This document shows positions 53,777 through 61,801 of a DNA stretch of 64,000 nt, piece after piece. Position 1 is the stretch's first letter. The number at the start of each line of letters is the position of its first letter. This DNA is from Caballeronia turbans (GTDB lineage Bacteria; Pseudomonadota; Gammaproteobacteria; Burkholderiales; Burkholderiaceae). Made by a program: the position numbers and the translations under genes. The notes below the pieces were generated by a model, which was not told the DNA's origin, did not search any database, and was given only the letters and a program-made list of their open reading frames with translations. The stretch lies in the NCBI GenBank assembly GCA_001544655.2, contig FCOD02000008.1, positions 62,001-126,000 of the forward strand, in the 5' to 3' direction.

Positions 53777-54732
53777 GCTGCGTCGAAATCGAGCGCCGGT
53801 CCGGCGGGCACGATGCCCGTCGGATTGATCGTCCGATGACTCTCGTAGTAATGCCGCTTGATGTGCTCGAAGTTCACCGTGGCCGCGACGCCCGGCATCC
53901 GGTAGATCTCGCGCGCGAACCGCGAGAGATTCGGATAATCCGCGATGCGCCGCAGATTGCACTTGAAGTGGCCGACGTACACCGCGTCGAAGCGCACGAG
54001 CGTCGTGAAAAGGCGGATATCTGCTTCGGTGAAACGCTCGCCCGTAAGGTAGCGACGCGTGCTCAGGCGTTCTTCGAGAAAATCGAGCGTCTCGAAAAGC
54101 GGCATCACCGCTTCCTCGTACGCGGCTTGCGTCGTCGCGAAGCCCGCCTTGTAGACGCCGTTGTTCACCGTGTCGTAGATGCGGGCGTTGAGCGCGTCGA
54201 TGTCGTCCTGAAGCTTGCGCGGATAGTAGTCGCCGGGTTTCGCGCCGATGCCGTCGAACGCCGAATTCAGCATCCGGATGATCTCCGACGATTCGTTGCT
54301 GACGATCGTCCCGCGCGCCTTGTCCCACAGGATCGGCACGGTCACGCGGCCGCTGTAATGCGGATCGGCCGCCGTGTAGACCTGATGCAGATAGCGCGCG
54401 CCGTTGATCGTGTCCGGCACGACGCCCGGACCGTCGTCGAAGGTCCAGCCGTGTTCCAGCATCAGCCAGTTCACGACCGATACGTCGATCATGGCTTCCA
54501 GCCCCTTCAGGGCGCGCACGATGAGCGTGCGATGCGCCCACGGGCACGCGAGGCTGACATACAGGTGATAGCGACCGGCTTCAGCCTCGAAACCGCCCTC
54601 GCCGCTCGGCCCCGGCGCGCCATCGGCCGTCACCCAGTTGCGAAAGGCAGCGTCCTTGCGCACGAAGCGCCCGCCCGTCGACGCCGTTTCGTACCATTTG
54701 TCCTGCCATTTTCCGTCGACGAGAAGTCCCAT
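53764..54732 (-). CDS. Glutathionyl-hydroquinone reductase (xi-class glutathione transferase)
   Basis: 322 residues, YqjG/PcpF-like. Catalytic Cys63 in SLACPWAHRTLI and the C-terminal region NLSRFAREIYRMPGVAATVNF typical of xi-class enzymes, which reduce glutathionyl-hydroquinones with glutathione. The start at 54732 follows ggag, with MGLLVDGKWQDKWYET as the standard N-terminus. Overlaps hbd tail to tail. Confidence 0.92.
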   Translation of the reverse strand: MGLLVDGKWQDKWYETASTGGRFVRKDAAFRNWVTADGAPGPSGEGGFEAEAGRYHLYVSLACPWAHRTLIVRALKGLEAMIDVSVVNWLMLEHGWTFDDGPGVVPDTINGARYLHQVYTAADPHYSGRVTVPILWDKARGTIVSNESSEIIRMLNSAFDGIGAKPGDYYPRKLQDDIDALNARIYDTVNNGVYKAGFATTQAAYEEAVMPLFETLDFLEERLSTRRYLTGERFTEADIRLFTTLVRFDAVYVGHFKCNLRRIADYPNLSRFAREIYRMPGVAATVNFEHIKRHYYESHRTINPTGIVPAGPALDFDAAQSY

Positions 54733-54787
54733 TTCCGTTCTCCTTGAGCGCCGCTGCGCAAGACGCGCGCCGCGGCATCGCTGCATC

Positions 54788-55759
54788 TCAGTTCGATGAA
54801 GGCGCGTCGATGAAGCGCACGAGTTGCGCGATCGTCGCGTCCGGCGCTTCTTCCATCAGCCAGTGGCCCGCGCCCGGTACGACCACGCCCTGCACGTTGG
54901 TCGCGACGAGCTTCGCCTGATCGATCAGGAACGTGCCCGACGCGCGTTCGCCCGTGAGCACGAGCATCGGCATCTGCAGGGGCGTTCGGGCAAAGGCGGC
55001 GAAATCGTTCGCGTCCTGCGGGAACGCGTGAAAATACTCGAAGCCCGCGCGCATGCGGCCATTGCGCGCGTACTGGGCCGAATAGTAACGGCGATCCGCC
55101 TCGCTCACCGAACGCGCGGGATCGGCGGCGAAGTCGTTCCAGAAGTGCTCGAAGAAGATGCGCTCGCGGCCGCGCACGAGCTTTTCCGGCGTGTCGCCGT
55201 AGAAGTTGAAGTGCCATTTGTCGCGCAAGAGCCAGACTTTCTGCCAGTCGCCGACGCCGGGCAGGAACGCGTCCATCAGCACGATGCTGTCCACTTCGTC
55301 GGGATATTGCGCCGCGTACGCATACGCGACCATCAGCCCGATGTCGTGCCCGACGAGCTTGACCTTGCGAAACCCGAGCGCCTGGACCATCGCGTGAATG
55401 TCTTGCGCGAGCGTTTTCTTGTCGTAGCCGGAAGCCGGCATCGCCGAGCCCCCCGCGCCCGGGAGATCGGGCGCAATCACGACGCGCTCGCCCGCGAGAC
55501 GCGTCACGAGCGGCTGCCACATGCGGCTCGTCTCCGTGTAGCCGTGCAGCAGCACGACGGGCGTCGCGTCGCCGTGGCCGGCTTGCAGATAGTGAATCCC
55601 GACGCCGTTCGCATCGATCGTGCGGGACTGGATCGCGCTCGCGGCGGCGGCCGCCTGAGGCGCACGCGGCGCGTTTGCGGCATGCGCGACCGGCTGCAGG
55701 GCGGCGGCGGCGAGAAGCACGCCGGCGGCGCGGCGCATAGTGTGCAGGAAGGCGTTCAT
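54788..55759 (-). CDS. Exported alpha/beta hydrolase (epoxide hydrolase/haloalkane dehalogenase-like)
   Basis: 323 residues. Signal segment (VLLAAAALQPVAHA), oxyanion motif VLLHGYTETSRMW, nucleophile Asp in LVGHDIGLMVAYA (epoxide-hydrolase type rather than Ser), and a His in GAGHWLMEE. Homologs with this GHDIG elbow hydrolyse epoxides or halides; the substrate is not known. Divergent from a LysR regulator gene 107 bases away, which probably controls it. Confidence 0.85.
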   Translation of the reverse strand: MNAFLHTMRRAAGVLLAAAALQPVAHAANAPRAPQAAAAASAIQSRTIDANGVGIHYLQAGHGDATPVVLLHGYTETSRMWQPLVTRLAGERVVIAPDLPGAGGSAMPASGYDKKTLAQDIHAMVQALGFRKVKLVGHDIGLMVAYAYAAQYPDEVDSIVLMDAFLPGVGDWQKVWLLRDKWHFNFYGDTPEKLVRGRERIFFEHFWNDFAADPARSVSEADRRYYSAQYARNGRMRAGFEYFHAFPQDANDFAAFARTPLQMPMLVLTGERASGTFLIDQAKLVATNVQGVVVPGAGHWLMEEAPDATIAQLVRFIDAPSSN

Positions 55760-55866
55760 CGTTCAGCTCCATCGAAAGTTGGGTTATCCCGATGACGCTC
55801 ATGTTGATCCGCCGCACCGCTTTTGCCGTACGATCCGGACGATGAACTCGTTCGATGGAGTCGAAC

Positions 55867-56781
55867 ATGTTGTCAGAGGAAGAACTCTCGCTGCTCGACG
55901 CGATCCGCGAAACCGGCAGCCTTTCGCGCGCGGCGGCGCGTCTCGGCAAGGCGCCGTCCACGGTGTCGCATGCCGCGCGGCAACTGGAAACGCGCTTCGA
56001 CGCGCTGCTCTTCGACCGGCGCCGCTATCGTCTGGAACTGACGCCCGCCGGCCATCTTCTCGCCGATGAAGCATCGCGTCTCATGCTCGACGTATCGCGC
56101 CTCGCGCAGCGCGTGAAGCAGATCGCGAGCGGCTGGGAAGACCGGCTGTGGATCGTCTGCGACGAGATTCTCGAATTCGAAACGCTGCTGCCGGTCGTGC
56201 AGGCGTTCGATGCGCTCGATTCCGGCGTCGCGCTGCGCATCACCCATGAAGTGCTGGGCGGCACTTGGGAAGCCTTGCGCGACGGCCGCGCGGATCTGAT
56301 CATCGGCGCGACCAACGAGCCGCCGGCGATCCCCGGCCTGCGCTGGTTCGAGCTCGGCGTGATGCAATGGGCGTTCGCAGTGTCGCCGCGCCATCCGCTT
56401 GCGACGGTGCGCGGGCCGCTCAAGCGCGATCAGATCGCGGCGCATCGGGCGGTCGTCGTCGCGGATTCGTCGCGCTCGGCGGGGCGCGCATACGGGGTGC
56501 TCGGCGGCCAGGCCGCGTTCGCCGTGCCGACGATGCGCGCGAAAATTCTCGCGCAGCGGCAAGGGCTCGGCACGGGCTGGGTGCCACGGCATCGCGTGAA
56601 AACGCTGCTTGCGCGCGGCGAACTCGTCGAGAAGGAAACCGCCGATCCGCGCGAGCCGAACGTCCTGTACGTCGCATGGCGCGGCGATCACGAAGGGCGC
56701 GCGCTGCAATGGTGGACGCAGCAATTGCGGCAGCCGCGCCTCGCTGAGCGTCTCGTCGAAGGGATCGACGCGTTCGCGTAA
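55867..56781 (+). CDS. LysR-family transcriptional regulator
   Basis: 304 residues. N-terminal winged helix (SLLDAIRETGSLSRAAARLGKAPSTVSHAARQLE pattern), then a long linker and substrate-binding domain (WIVCDEILEFETLLPVVQAF, ADLIIGATNEPP). The start at 55867 is preferred to 55855 because it lies 7 bases after ggag and matches family N-termini. Divergent from the alpha/beta hydrolase gene, so probably its regulator. Confidence 0.88.
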   Translation: MLSEEELSLLDAIRETGSLSRAAARLGKAPSTVSHAARQLETRFDALLFDRRRYRLELTPAGHLLADEASRLMLDVSRLAQRVKQIASGWEDRLWIVCDEILEFETLLPVVQAFDALDSGVALRITHEVLGGTWEALRDGRADLIIGATNEPPAIPGLRWFELGVMQWAFAVSPRHPLATVRGPLKRDQIAAHRAVVVADSSRSAGRAYGVLGGQAAFAVPTMRAKILAQRQGLGTGWVPRHRVKTLLARGELVEKETADPREPNVLYVAWRGDHEGRALQWWTQQLRQPRLAERLVEGIDAFA

Positions 56782-56838
56782 GACCCGGTTATAACTGCGT
56801 TCGATGTCTCGTCGCAACCTGAATCGACGGGACACGTC

Positions 56839-57151
56839 ATGAGAAAAACACACTCGCCGCTGGGCGCGGCGCTTTCGGCCGCCGTGCTCGCGCCGGTCGT
56901 CGCGATTCCGCTCGCCGCCCTGCACATCAGCCCTGCCGACGCGCAGGCCATCGTCATCGCGCCCGCCGCGCCGCCGCGCGTCGAACCGCCTCCGCGCGCG
57001 GGCTACGCATGTGACCCGGGGCGCTGGCATCGCGGCCTCTGTCTGGGCGACGGGCCACTGGCGGCCGGTCCACGGGGGCTATCGCTGGATGCCGCGTCCA
57101 TGGGTGCAGCGCGGGCCGACCTGGCGTAGGGCCGAAGGGCATTGGGCATGA
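56839..57151 (+). pseudogene. YXWGXW-repeat protein, frameshifted
   Basis: The frame from ATG 56839 encodes a signal peptide (LSAAVLAPVVAIPLAAL...ADAQ) and GYACDPGRWHRG, then breaks from the family near base 57036 and ends at 57129. Reading one base later gives SVWATGHWRPVHGGYRWMPR and PTWRRAEGHWA with a stop at 57149-57151, which is the Trp-rich pattern of YXWGXW exported proteins. A single extra base in cggcctctg explains it. Either a true mutation or a sequencing error. Function of the family: unknown exported protein. Confidence 0.75.
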
Positions 57152-57163
57152 GCGCACGCGGCA

Positions 57164-57355
57164 TCACGATCGAACCAGGGTCATCCGAACCAGACGCGTG
57201 ACGGCTGCCTGATCGCCGTCGCGGGTGGCGGACAGCAGGCGTTCGTTGAGCGTGTAGGCGTCCTGCTGCGCGTAAGCGATCGTGCCCGCCACATCATCGA
57301 CAGCGAGAGCGCCGGCAAGCGAAGGGTTCTTGTCATCGTTATGTGCGCCTTCGAA
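57164..57355 (-). pseudogene. Ankyrin-repeat-like gene fragment
   Basis: On the minus strand, ending at a TGA (57164-57166), a frame without a usable start reads DDKNPSLAGALAVDDVAGTI... NERLLSATRDGDQAAVTRLV, the last part fitting an ankyrin helix pair. It follows the cytochrome c stop directly. Homologous loci may carry an ankyrin gene here; this would be its truncated start. Evidence is pattern only. Confidence 0.35.
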
Positions 57356-57359
57356 AGCG

Positions 57360-57968
57360 TCATTGCAGATTCGCGATGTAATTCGCCAGGTTCTCGATGT
57401 CCGCGTCCGTGAGATTCTTCGACACGCTCGTCATGTTGCCCGCGTCGTTGGTGCGCTTCCTGTCGCGGAAGTCCTGCAACTGCTTCACGATGTACGGATA
57501 CTGCTGCCCCGCGACGCGCGGAATTTCGTTCTGCCCTGAAAAGCCGCCGAGATGGCACATCGTGCAGCGAATCTCTTCGGACTTCTTCCTGCCCGCCTCG
57601 ACCTTCACCGGGTCCGCCTTGAAGTCGGTGGCGATCGGCTTTTGCGCGGCGAAGTAATCGGCGAGGTCGTGCATGTCGCCGGGTGTGAGATTCGCGGCCA
57701 TCGGCGACATGCGCGGATCGCTGCGGCGCCCCGCCTTGAAGTCGCGCAATTGCAGATAGAGATAGCGCGACGTCTGTCCCGCGAGCGAGGGATAGTCGCC
57801 CGTCGTCGAGTTGCCTCCGAGCCCGTGACACGACGTGCAGACGGCAGCCTTCGTGGCAGCCGCCCGCGCATCCGCGCGGGACCGCGAAGGCAGCGACAGC
57901 AGCAGGCACGCAACGATCCACAACACGTAGACGAGCCAGACCCGCAGACGTTTCGTGCGCGTCGGCAT
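57360..57968 (-). CDS. Dihaem cytochrome c
   Basis: About 202 residues. An N-terminal hydrophobic segment (WLVYVLWIVACLLLSL) is a signal or anchor, followed by two haem sites: CTSCH (Cys44-His48) and CTMCH (Cys135-His139), as in cytochrome c4-like proteins that take electrons from periplasmic dehydrogenases. Methionines in RMSPMAANL and GNMTSVSKNL are candidate axial ligands. The ATG at 57968 overlaps the stop of the PQQ dehydrogenase remnant, its usual electron donor. A GTG at 57971 is also possible. Confidence 0.88.
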   Translation of the reverse strand: MPTRTKRLRVWLVYVLWIVACLLLSLPSRSRADARAAATKAAVCTSCHGLGGNSTTGDYPSLAGQTSRYLYLQLRDFKAGRRSDPRMSPMAANLTPGDMHDLADYFAAQKPIATDFKADPVKVEAGRKKSEEIRCTMCHLGGFSGQNEIPRVAGQQYPYIVKQLQDFRDRKRTNDAGNMTSVSKNLTDADIENLANYIANLQ

Positions 57969-58632
57969 CACGGCAGCGCAAACACGAGCAGGCTATTGCC
58001 GCGCTTGAAGCCGAGCAGCGTATTGCCGCCCGCCGCGACCGCGATGTATTGCTTGCCGTTCAGCATATAGGGCACGGCCGGCGCATTGACGCCAGCGCCG
58101 CACTGGAACGCCCAGAGCTTGCGTCCGGTGGCGGCGCCGGGCAGCATGCGCGCGCCGGTCGGTGTCGGCAGGGTCCACACGCCTTCCGGCGGAATCATCG
58201 CGTCGGAAATGCGATTGTTCGGGCCGCCGCAGAAGGTCGTGACCGGTCCCATCTTGTGCTTGTAATGCCTGAACTCGTTGCCCGTCACCGCGTCGATCGC
58301 ATAGACGTGGTTGTACGACGGGGTGAGGAACATCACGCCGTTCGAGACGATCGGCGCGGTTTCCATCGACTCCATCACGGCCGTCTGGAAGATGAACGCG
58401 GGCTTGTGCTTCGCCACATTCCAGGTATTGATCTGCGTCGCAGGCGCATAGCGCGCTTCGGCATACGATCCGTTCGAATGCCGCCACGAGGCGCTGTCGC
58501 CCGCTGCGCCGTCGAGCTGCTGCTGCGAGGCGGATCGCAGCGGACTCGGCACCGGCCATGGGATGTCACGATACCGACAGCACCGCAGGCAACAGTCAGC
58601 GCAACGAGCGAGGTGCGGGAAAAACCGGCCAT
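57968..58632 (-). pseudogene. PQQ-dependent alcohol dehydrogenase, internally deleted and frameshifted
   Basis: Two family ends are fused: the N-terminal mature part (ASWRHSNGSYAEARYAPATQ, then SYNHVYAIDAVTGNEFRHY, TTFCGGPNNR) runs straight into a C-terminal part (GRKLWAFQCGAGVNAPAVPY, NGKQYIAVAAGGN, KRGNSLLVFALP). Full enzymes have about 550-600 residues; roughly 195 remain in this frame, so several hundred residues including most active-site blades are gone (junction near 58150-58210). The signal peptide (MAGFSRTSLVALTVACGAVG, from 58632) is in another frame. Such enzymes oxidise alcohols in the periplasm and reduce cytochrome c. Confidence 0.88.
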
Positions 58633-58972
58633 GTCAGTCTCCCAGATCGTTCTTGTGTTGTTCCTCGCGGTGCGCGGCGGAACATAGCCTGCCCTCTTCT
58701 GCGCCCGCACCAAAGAATAGGCAATTCAAAAAGGCATTTCCAGATTTCGTGCAAAGACTTCGTTCGACGCGTCACGCATCGACGAAAGGTATTTCAGGGG
58801 CAGGCGCACCCCGATTTTTAGTAGTATGGATTGGAGTGCCGTTATGATTGCGCCCGTTACGCGGTAGCGGCTTGCCGGACGCCGGCTTTCGCATGTCGCT
58901 TGTTCATCACGCGTTGCGCGCCATGCCCGTAGCCGGGCGCCGCATCGACCATCACTTTTATCCGGACGCACC
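58633..58972. other. Intergenic region, no gene recognised
   Basis: 340 bases between the remnant PQQ dehydrogenase signal peptide and the AI-2E permease gene. It is less GC-rich than its surroundings near 58714-58860 and carries a short imperfect ggggc...acccc hairpin followed by attttta, too weak to call a terminator. The permease promoter should lie here. Confidence 0.4.
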
Positions 58973-60145
58973 ATGCCAATCCTATCCAACGGGCAACCGA
59001 ATCCGAATCCCCGCCAGCCGGTGGATATCGCGCGGATCCTGCTCGTCATCACGATCCTGACCGCGCTCACGGTCGGCAGCCTGTACATCTTGCGCCCGTT
59101 TCTGCCGGGCCTCATCTGGGCCACGACGATCGTCGTCGCGACCTGGCCGCTCATGCTCGCCGTGCAGCGCCGCTGCGGCAACCGCCGCTGGATTGCGACG
59201 ACCGTGATGCTGCTGATCCTTCTGATCGTCATCGTGCTGCCGCTCTATGAAGCGATCTCGACACTCGCGTTGCACGGCGGCGAGATCATGGCGGCCATCA
59301 AGAGCCTGCCTTCCTACGCGCTGCCGCCGCCGCCGGGCTGGGTGCACGACATTCCGCTCGCGGGCGCGCGCATCGCGAGCGAATGGCAGTCGCTGTCCGA
59401 TGCGGGCCCGGGCGGCCTGCTCGCGAAACTCGAGCCCTACGTGACGATCGCCGCCCGCTGGATGCTGTCGCATGCCGCGGTCGTCGGCGTGTTCGTGATG
59501 CACATGGTCATCACCGTCATCATCTCCGGCATCCTGTACATGAACGGCGAGGCGGCGGGACGATTCGTCACGCGCTTCGCGACGCGCATCGCGGCACAGC
59601 GCGGCGCGGAAGCCGTCAAGCTCGCCGGTCTCGCCATCCGCGCGGTGGCGCTCGGCATCGTCGTGACGGCGGTCACGCAGTCGGCGCTAGGCGGCATCGG
59701 GCTCGCGGTCGCGGGCGTGCCGGCGGCGGGCATCATCACGGCCATCATGCTGATGCTGTGTCTGGCGCAGATCGGCCCGCTGCTGCCGTTGCTCGGCGGC
59801 GTCGCGTTTCTTTTCTGGCACGGCTCGAATATCGCCGCGTCGCTGCTGCTCGTGTGGTCGATCATGATTGCGATGCTCGATAACTTCCTGCGGCCCATTC
59901 TCATCAAACGCGGCGTGAATCTTTCGATGATGCTGATTCTTTCCGGCGTGCTCGGCGGCATGTTTGCGTTCGGAATAGTCGGATTATTTATCGGCCCAGT
60001 CATTCTCGCGGTGACGTCGACGATTCTGGATGCGTGGATCAATGAACAGCCGCCGCTTGCGCAAGTCGAGGCGATGAGCAATGAAGAAATCGCGAAAGCC
60101 CCGTCCACACGGGATCTTGCGGATGCATCGAGAAGACAGACCTGA
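58973..60145 (+). CDS. AI-2E family transporter (YdiK-like permease)
   Basis: 390 residues, about eight membrane helices, for example ILLVITILTALTVGSLYILRPF and VVGVFVMHMVITVIISGIL, with the family-typical motifs PLYEAISTL and GPVILAVTSTILDAW near the end. The family includes TqsA (AI-2 exporter) and several permeases with no fixed substrate; assignment of AI-2 is not supported by the sequence alone. Single gene. Confidence 0.88.
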   Translation: MPILSNGQPNPNPRQPVDIARILLVITILTALTVGSLYILRPFLPGLIWATTIVVATWPLMLAVQRRCGNRRWIATTVMLLILLIVIVLPLYEAISTLALHGGEIMAAIKSLPSYALPPPPGWVHDIPLAGARIASEWQSLSDAGPGGLLAKLEPYVTIAARWMLSHAAVVGVFVMHMVITVIISGILYMNGEAAGRFVTRFATRIAAQRGAEAVKLAGLAIRAVALGIVVTAVTQSALGGIGLAVAGVPAAGIITAIMLMLCLAQIGPLLPLLGGVAFLFWHGSNIAASLLLVWSIMIAMLDNFLRPILIKRGVNLSMMLILSGVLGGMFAFGIVGLFIGPVILAVTSTILDAWINEQPPLAQVEAMSNEEIAKAPSTRDLADASRRQT

Positions 60146-60335
60146 ATGATAAATATATTGGCGCTTTGTTGATTTTGTTCGCGACAATAAGATTCCACTT
60201 AAATCGAGAATTCGGACTCTTACGAAAATGAGACCTTCTCCCAGTTAATGCCGTGTTTCTCGATTAATTGGCAAGTTGAATCCGCTACAATGCAATCCAT
60301 CGTGATTTGCCCTTTGAGGGCGCAGGGGATTGACC
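60146..60335. promoter_or_regulatory. AT-rich upstream region of the DUF6572 gene
   Basis: 190 bases, clearly richer in A/T than the flanks, with a possible -10 element tacaat (60286-60291) about 45 bases before the ATG. No convincing -35 is paired to it. No gene within. Confidence 0.4.
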
Positions 60336-60878
60336 ATGTCTTTGCGTGACGTGGACGCCATCGATTACATCGGAGTGAATGTTCTTTACGGGCGCGTGTA
60401 TGTCGGACTCTTTGATGATCTCGACTGGCGCGACGAAAAGGAGCACCTGGATTTGCTCACGAAAAAGATCGACCGCTACATCCGTTACATTCGTTCAGGC
60501 AAATTGCTGCTGAACTATCCGAAAGTCCGCGGCTATGAAATCGTGGTCGAATACGTGTCGATGCATCCCATGACGCCGTCCGGGATCGAGTTCTGGAAAT
60601 CACGCGAACGCCTGCTCGCCGACGCCGGCTATAAGGCGCATATCCGTGGCGTGGATGTACGTCATTCGCTCGGCATCGCGGTCGACAAGCCGGAGCACGT
60701 CAATGCCGAGCCGGTCGAGCCGCCCGCGCTGGAAGTGCTCGACGCGGACCCGCACGCGCAAGAACTCGCCGATATCGCCGATATCTCGTATCTCCCGCCG
60801 CTGATGCGCAAAGCGCGCCGGCCGCAAGCGCTGCCCATGCTCAGGCGTCTCGTGATGCGCCAGGCGGCCAGTCACTGA
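60336..60878 (+). CDS. DUF6572-like protein
   Basis: 180 residues. The opening AIDYIGVNVLYGRVYVGLFDDLDW, then DEKEHLDLLTKKIDRYIRYIRSGKLL and KVRGYEIVVEYVSMHPM fit the DUF6572 pattern (a strand-rich start, a DW-DE-x-H motif and a helix of the KIN-Y-x-F-x-SG type). Function unknown. The C-terminal 60 residues are acidic then basic and not part of the family. The N-terminal codons are AT-richer than neighbouring genes. A TTG at 60330 is an alternative start. Confidence 0.72.
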   Translation: MSLRDVDAIDYIGVNVLYGRVYVGLFDDLDWRDEKEHLDLLTKKIDRYIRYIRSGKLLLNYPKVRGYEIVVEYVSMHPMTPSGIEFWKSRERLLADAGYKAHIRGVDVRHSLGIAVDKPEHVNAEPVEPPALEVLDADPHAQELADIADISYLPPLMRKARRPQALPMLRRLVMRQAASH

Positions 60879-60895
60879 GATCGTGCGGGATCAAT

Positions 60896-60931
60896 AAAAA
60901 GCGGCGTGGCCCGTCCCTGAGCCCGCCGCTT
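60896..60931 (-). terminator. Rho-independent terminator
   Basis: Minus-strand stem aagcggcg / cgccgctt, 17-base loop, then a T-rich tail (tttttatt). Ends the transcript of the secreted-protein gene at 60984. Confidence 0.7.
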
Positions 60932-60983
60932 CCCTTTGGCGCGGATCGCGGATGATTACCGCGCCGCACACGTCACGCACGCA

Positions 60984-61694
60984 TCACTTCACGCCGCTCA
61001 ATGCCGCTGAAGCGACGGACGGTACCGAAATGCCGTTGGTCTTCGCGTACTGCACCGCTTGCGAGAGCGTCTGCACCAGCGACTGCAACTGTCCGGGCGC
61101 GGATTGCGCGATATAGCTCGCAGCCTGCGCGGTCGCCGGATTCGAGCCGGCCTGCAACAGCGACGACATGTTCATCGAATTCGTCACCGAGCCGAGATCC
61201 GATTGCAGGCCGGCGTACTGCTTCACGCCCTGCCCGAGCGAGGCGAGACCGTCGCTGAAGCTTTGCTTGCTCGCAGCCGTCGGCGGCGGCGTGGAGCCGC
61301 TCGTGAACGCCTGCATCAGCGATTGCGACACGCTCTGCTGCGTGCCGCCGAGTTGCGACAGCACGCTCGTGCTCGGCACGCCGCTTCCGCCCGATGCCCC
61401 CGATAACAAGCCCGCCGCCGATTGCGCCTGACTCGCGACGCTCGACATGCCCATCGCCGATGCGAGAGTCGATTGTCCCGAGAGCACTTGCTGGTTCGCG
61501 CCGAGATAGCCCTGCACGAGCGAGTTCAACGCGGAGGGCTGCGTCGCGCCGTTCGCGCCTGCCGCCACATCGGCCTTGCCGCTGCCGAAGCCGAACTGCT
61601 GGAGATTGAGTTGTGCATACGATGCGGCCGGCGCGATCAACGCGAATGCGATGCCGGCCGACAAGACTGCGATCCGTGACGTACGGTTCGACAT
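60984..61694 (-). CDS. Exported Ser/Gln/Ala-rich protein
   Basis: 236 residues. A signal peptide (SRIAVLSAGIAFALIAPAASYAQ) precedes a sequence rich in Ser, Gln, Gly and Ala with repeated short helices (LGGTQQSVSQSLMQAFTSG, SALNSLVQGYLGANQQVL), few charges and no cysteine. It looks like a secreted or periplasmic disordered/helical protein. No family recognised; a terminator follows the stop. Confidence 0.7.
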   Translation of the reverse strand: MSNRTSRIAVLSAGIAFALIAPAASYAQLNLQQFGFGSGKADVAAGANGATQPSALNSLVQGYLGANQQVLSGQSTLASAMGMSSVASQAQSAAGLLSGASGGSGVPSTSVLSQLGGTQQSVSQSLMQAFTSGSTPPPTAASKQSFSDGLASLGQGVKQYAGLQSDLGSVTNSMNMSSLLQAGSNPATAQAASYIAQSAPGQLQSLVQTLSQAVQYAKTNGISVPSVASAALSGVK

Positions 61695-61801
61695 GGTCGG
61701 TTCCCCTCTTGAATTGTCCGATGGTCGATAAGCCCCGTTCGACCACCGGTCATTTCGCCGGTTCGCCGCAGATACATTTGCTTGCGATTTCCCTCAGACG
61801 A

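Noticed and set aside
58375-58713. A separate small exported protein at the start of the PQQ locus
   Set aside because: Only its first 22 residues look natural (a signal peptide); it is the out-of-frame start of the damaged PQQ dehydrogenase.
58563-58972. Short plus-strand frames before the AI-2E permease
   Set aside because: They overlap the dehydrogenase remnant in antisense and lack ribosome sites and fold-like sequence.
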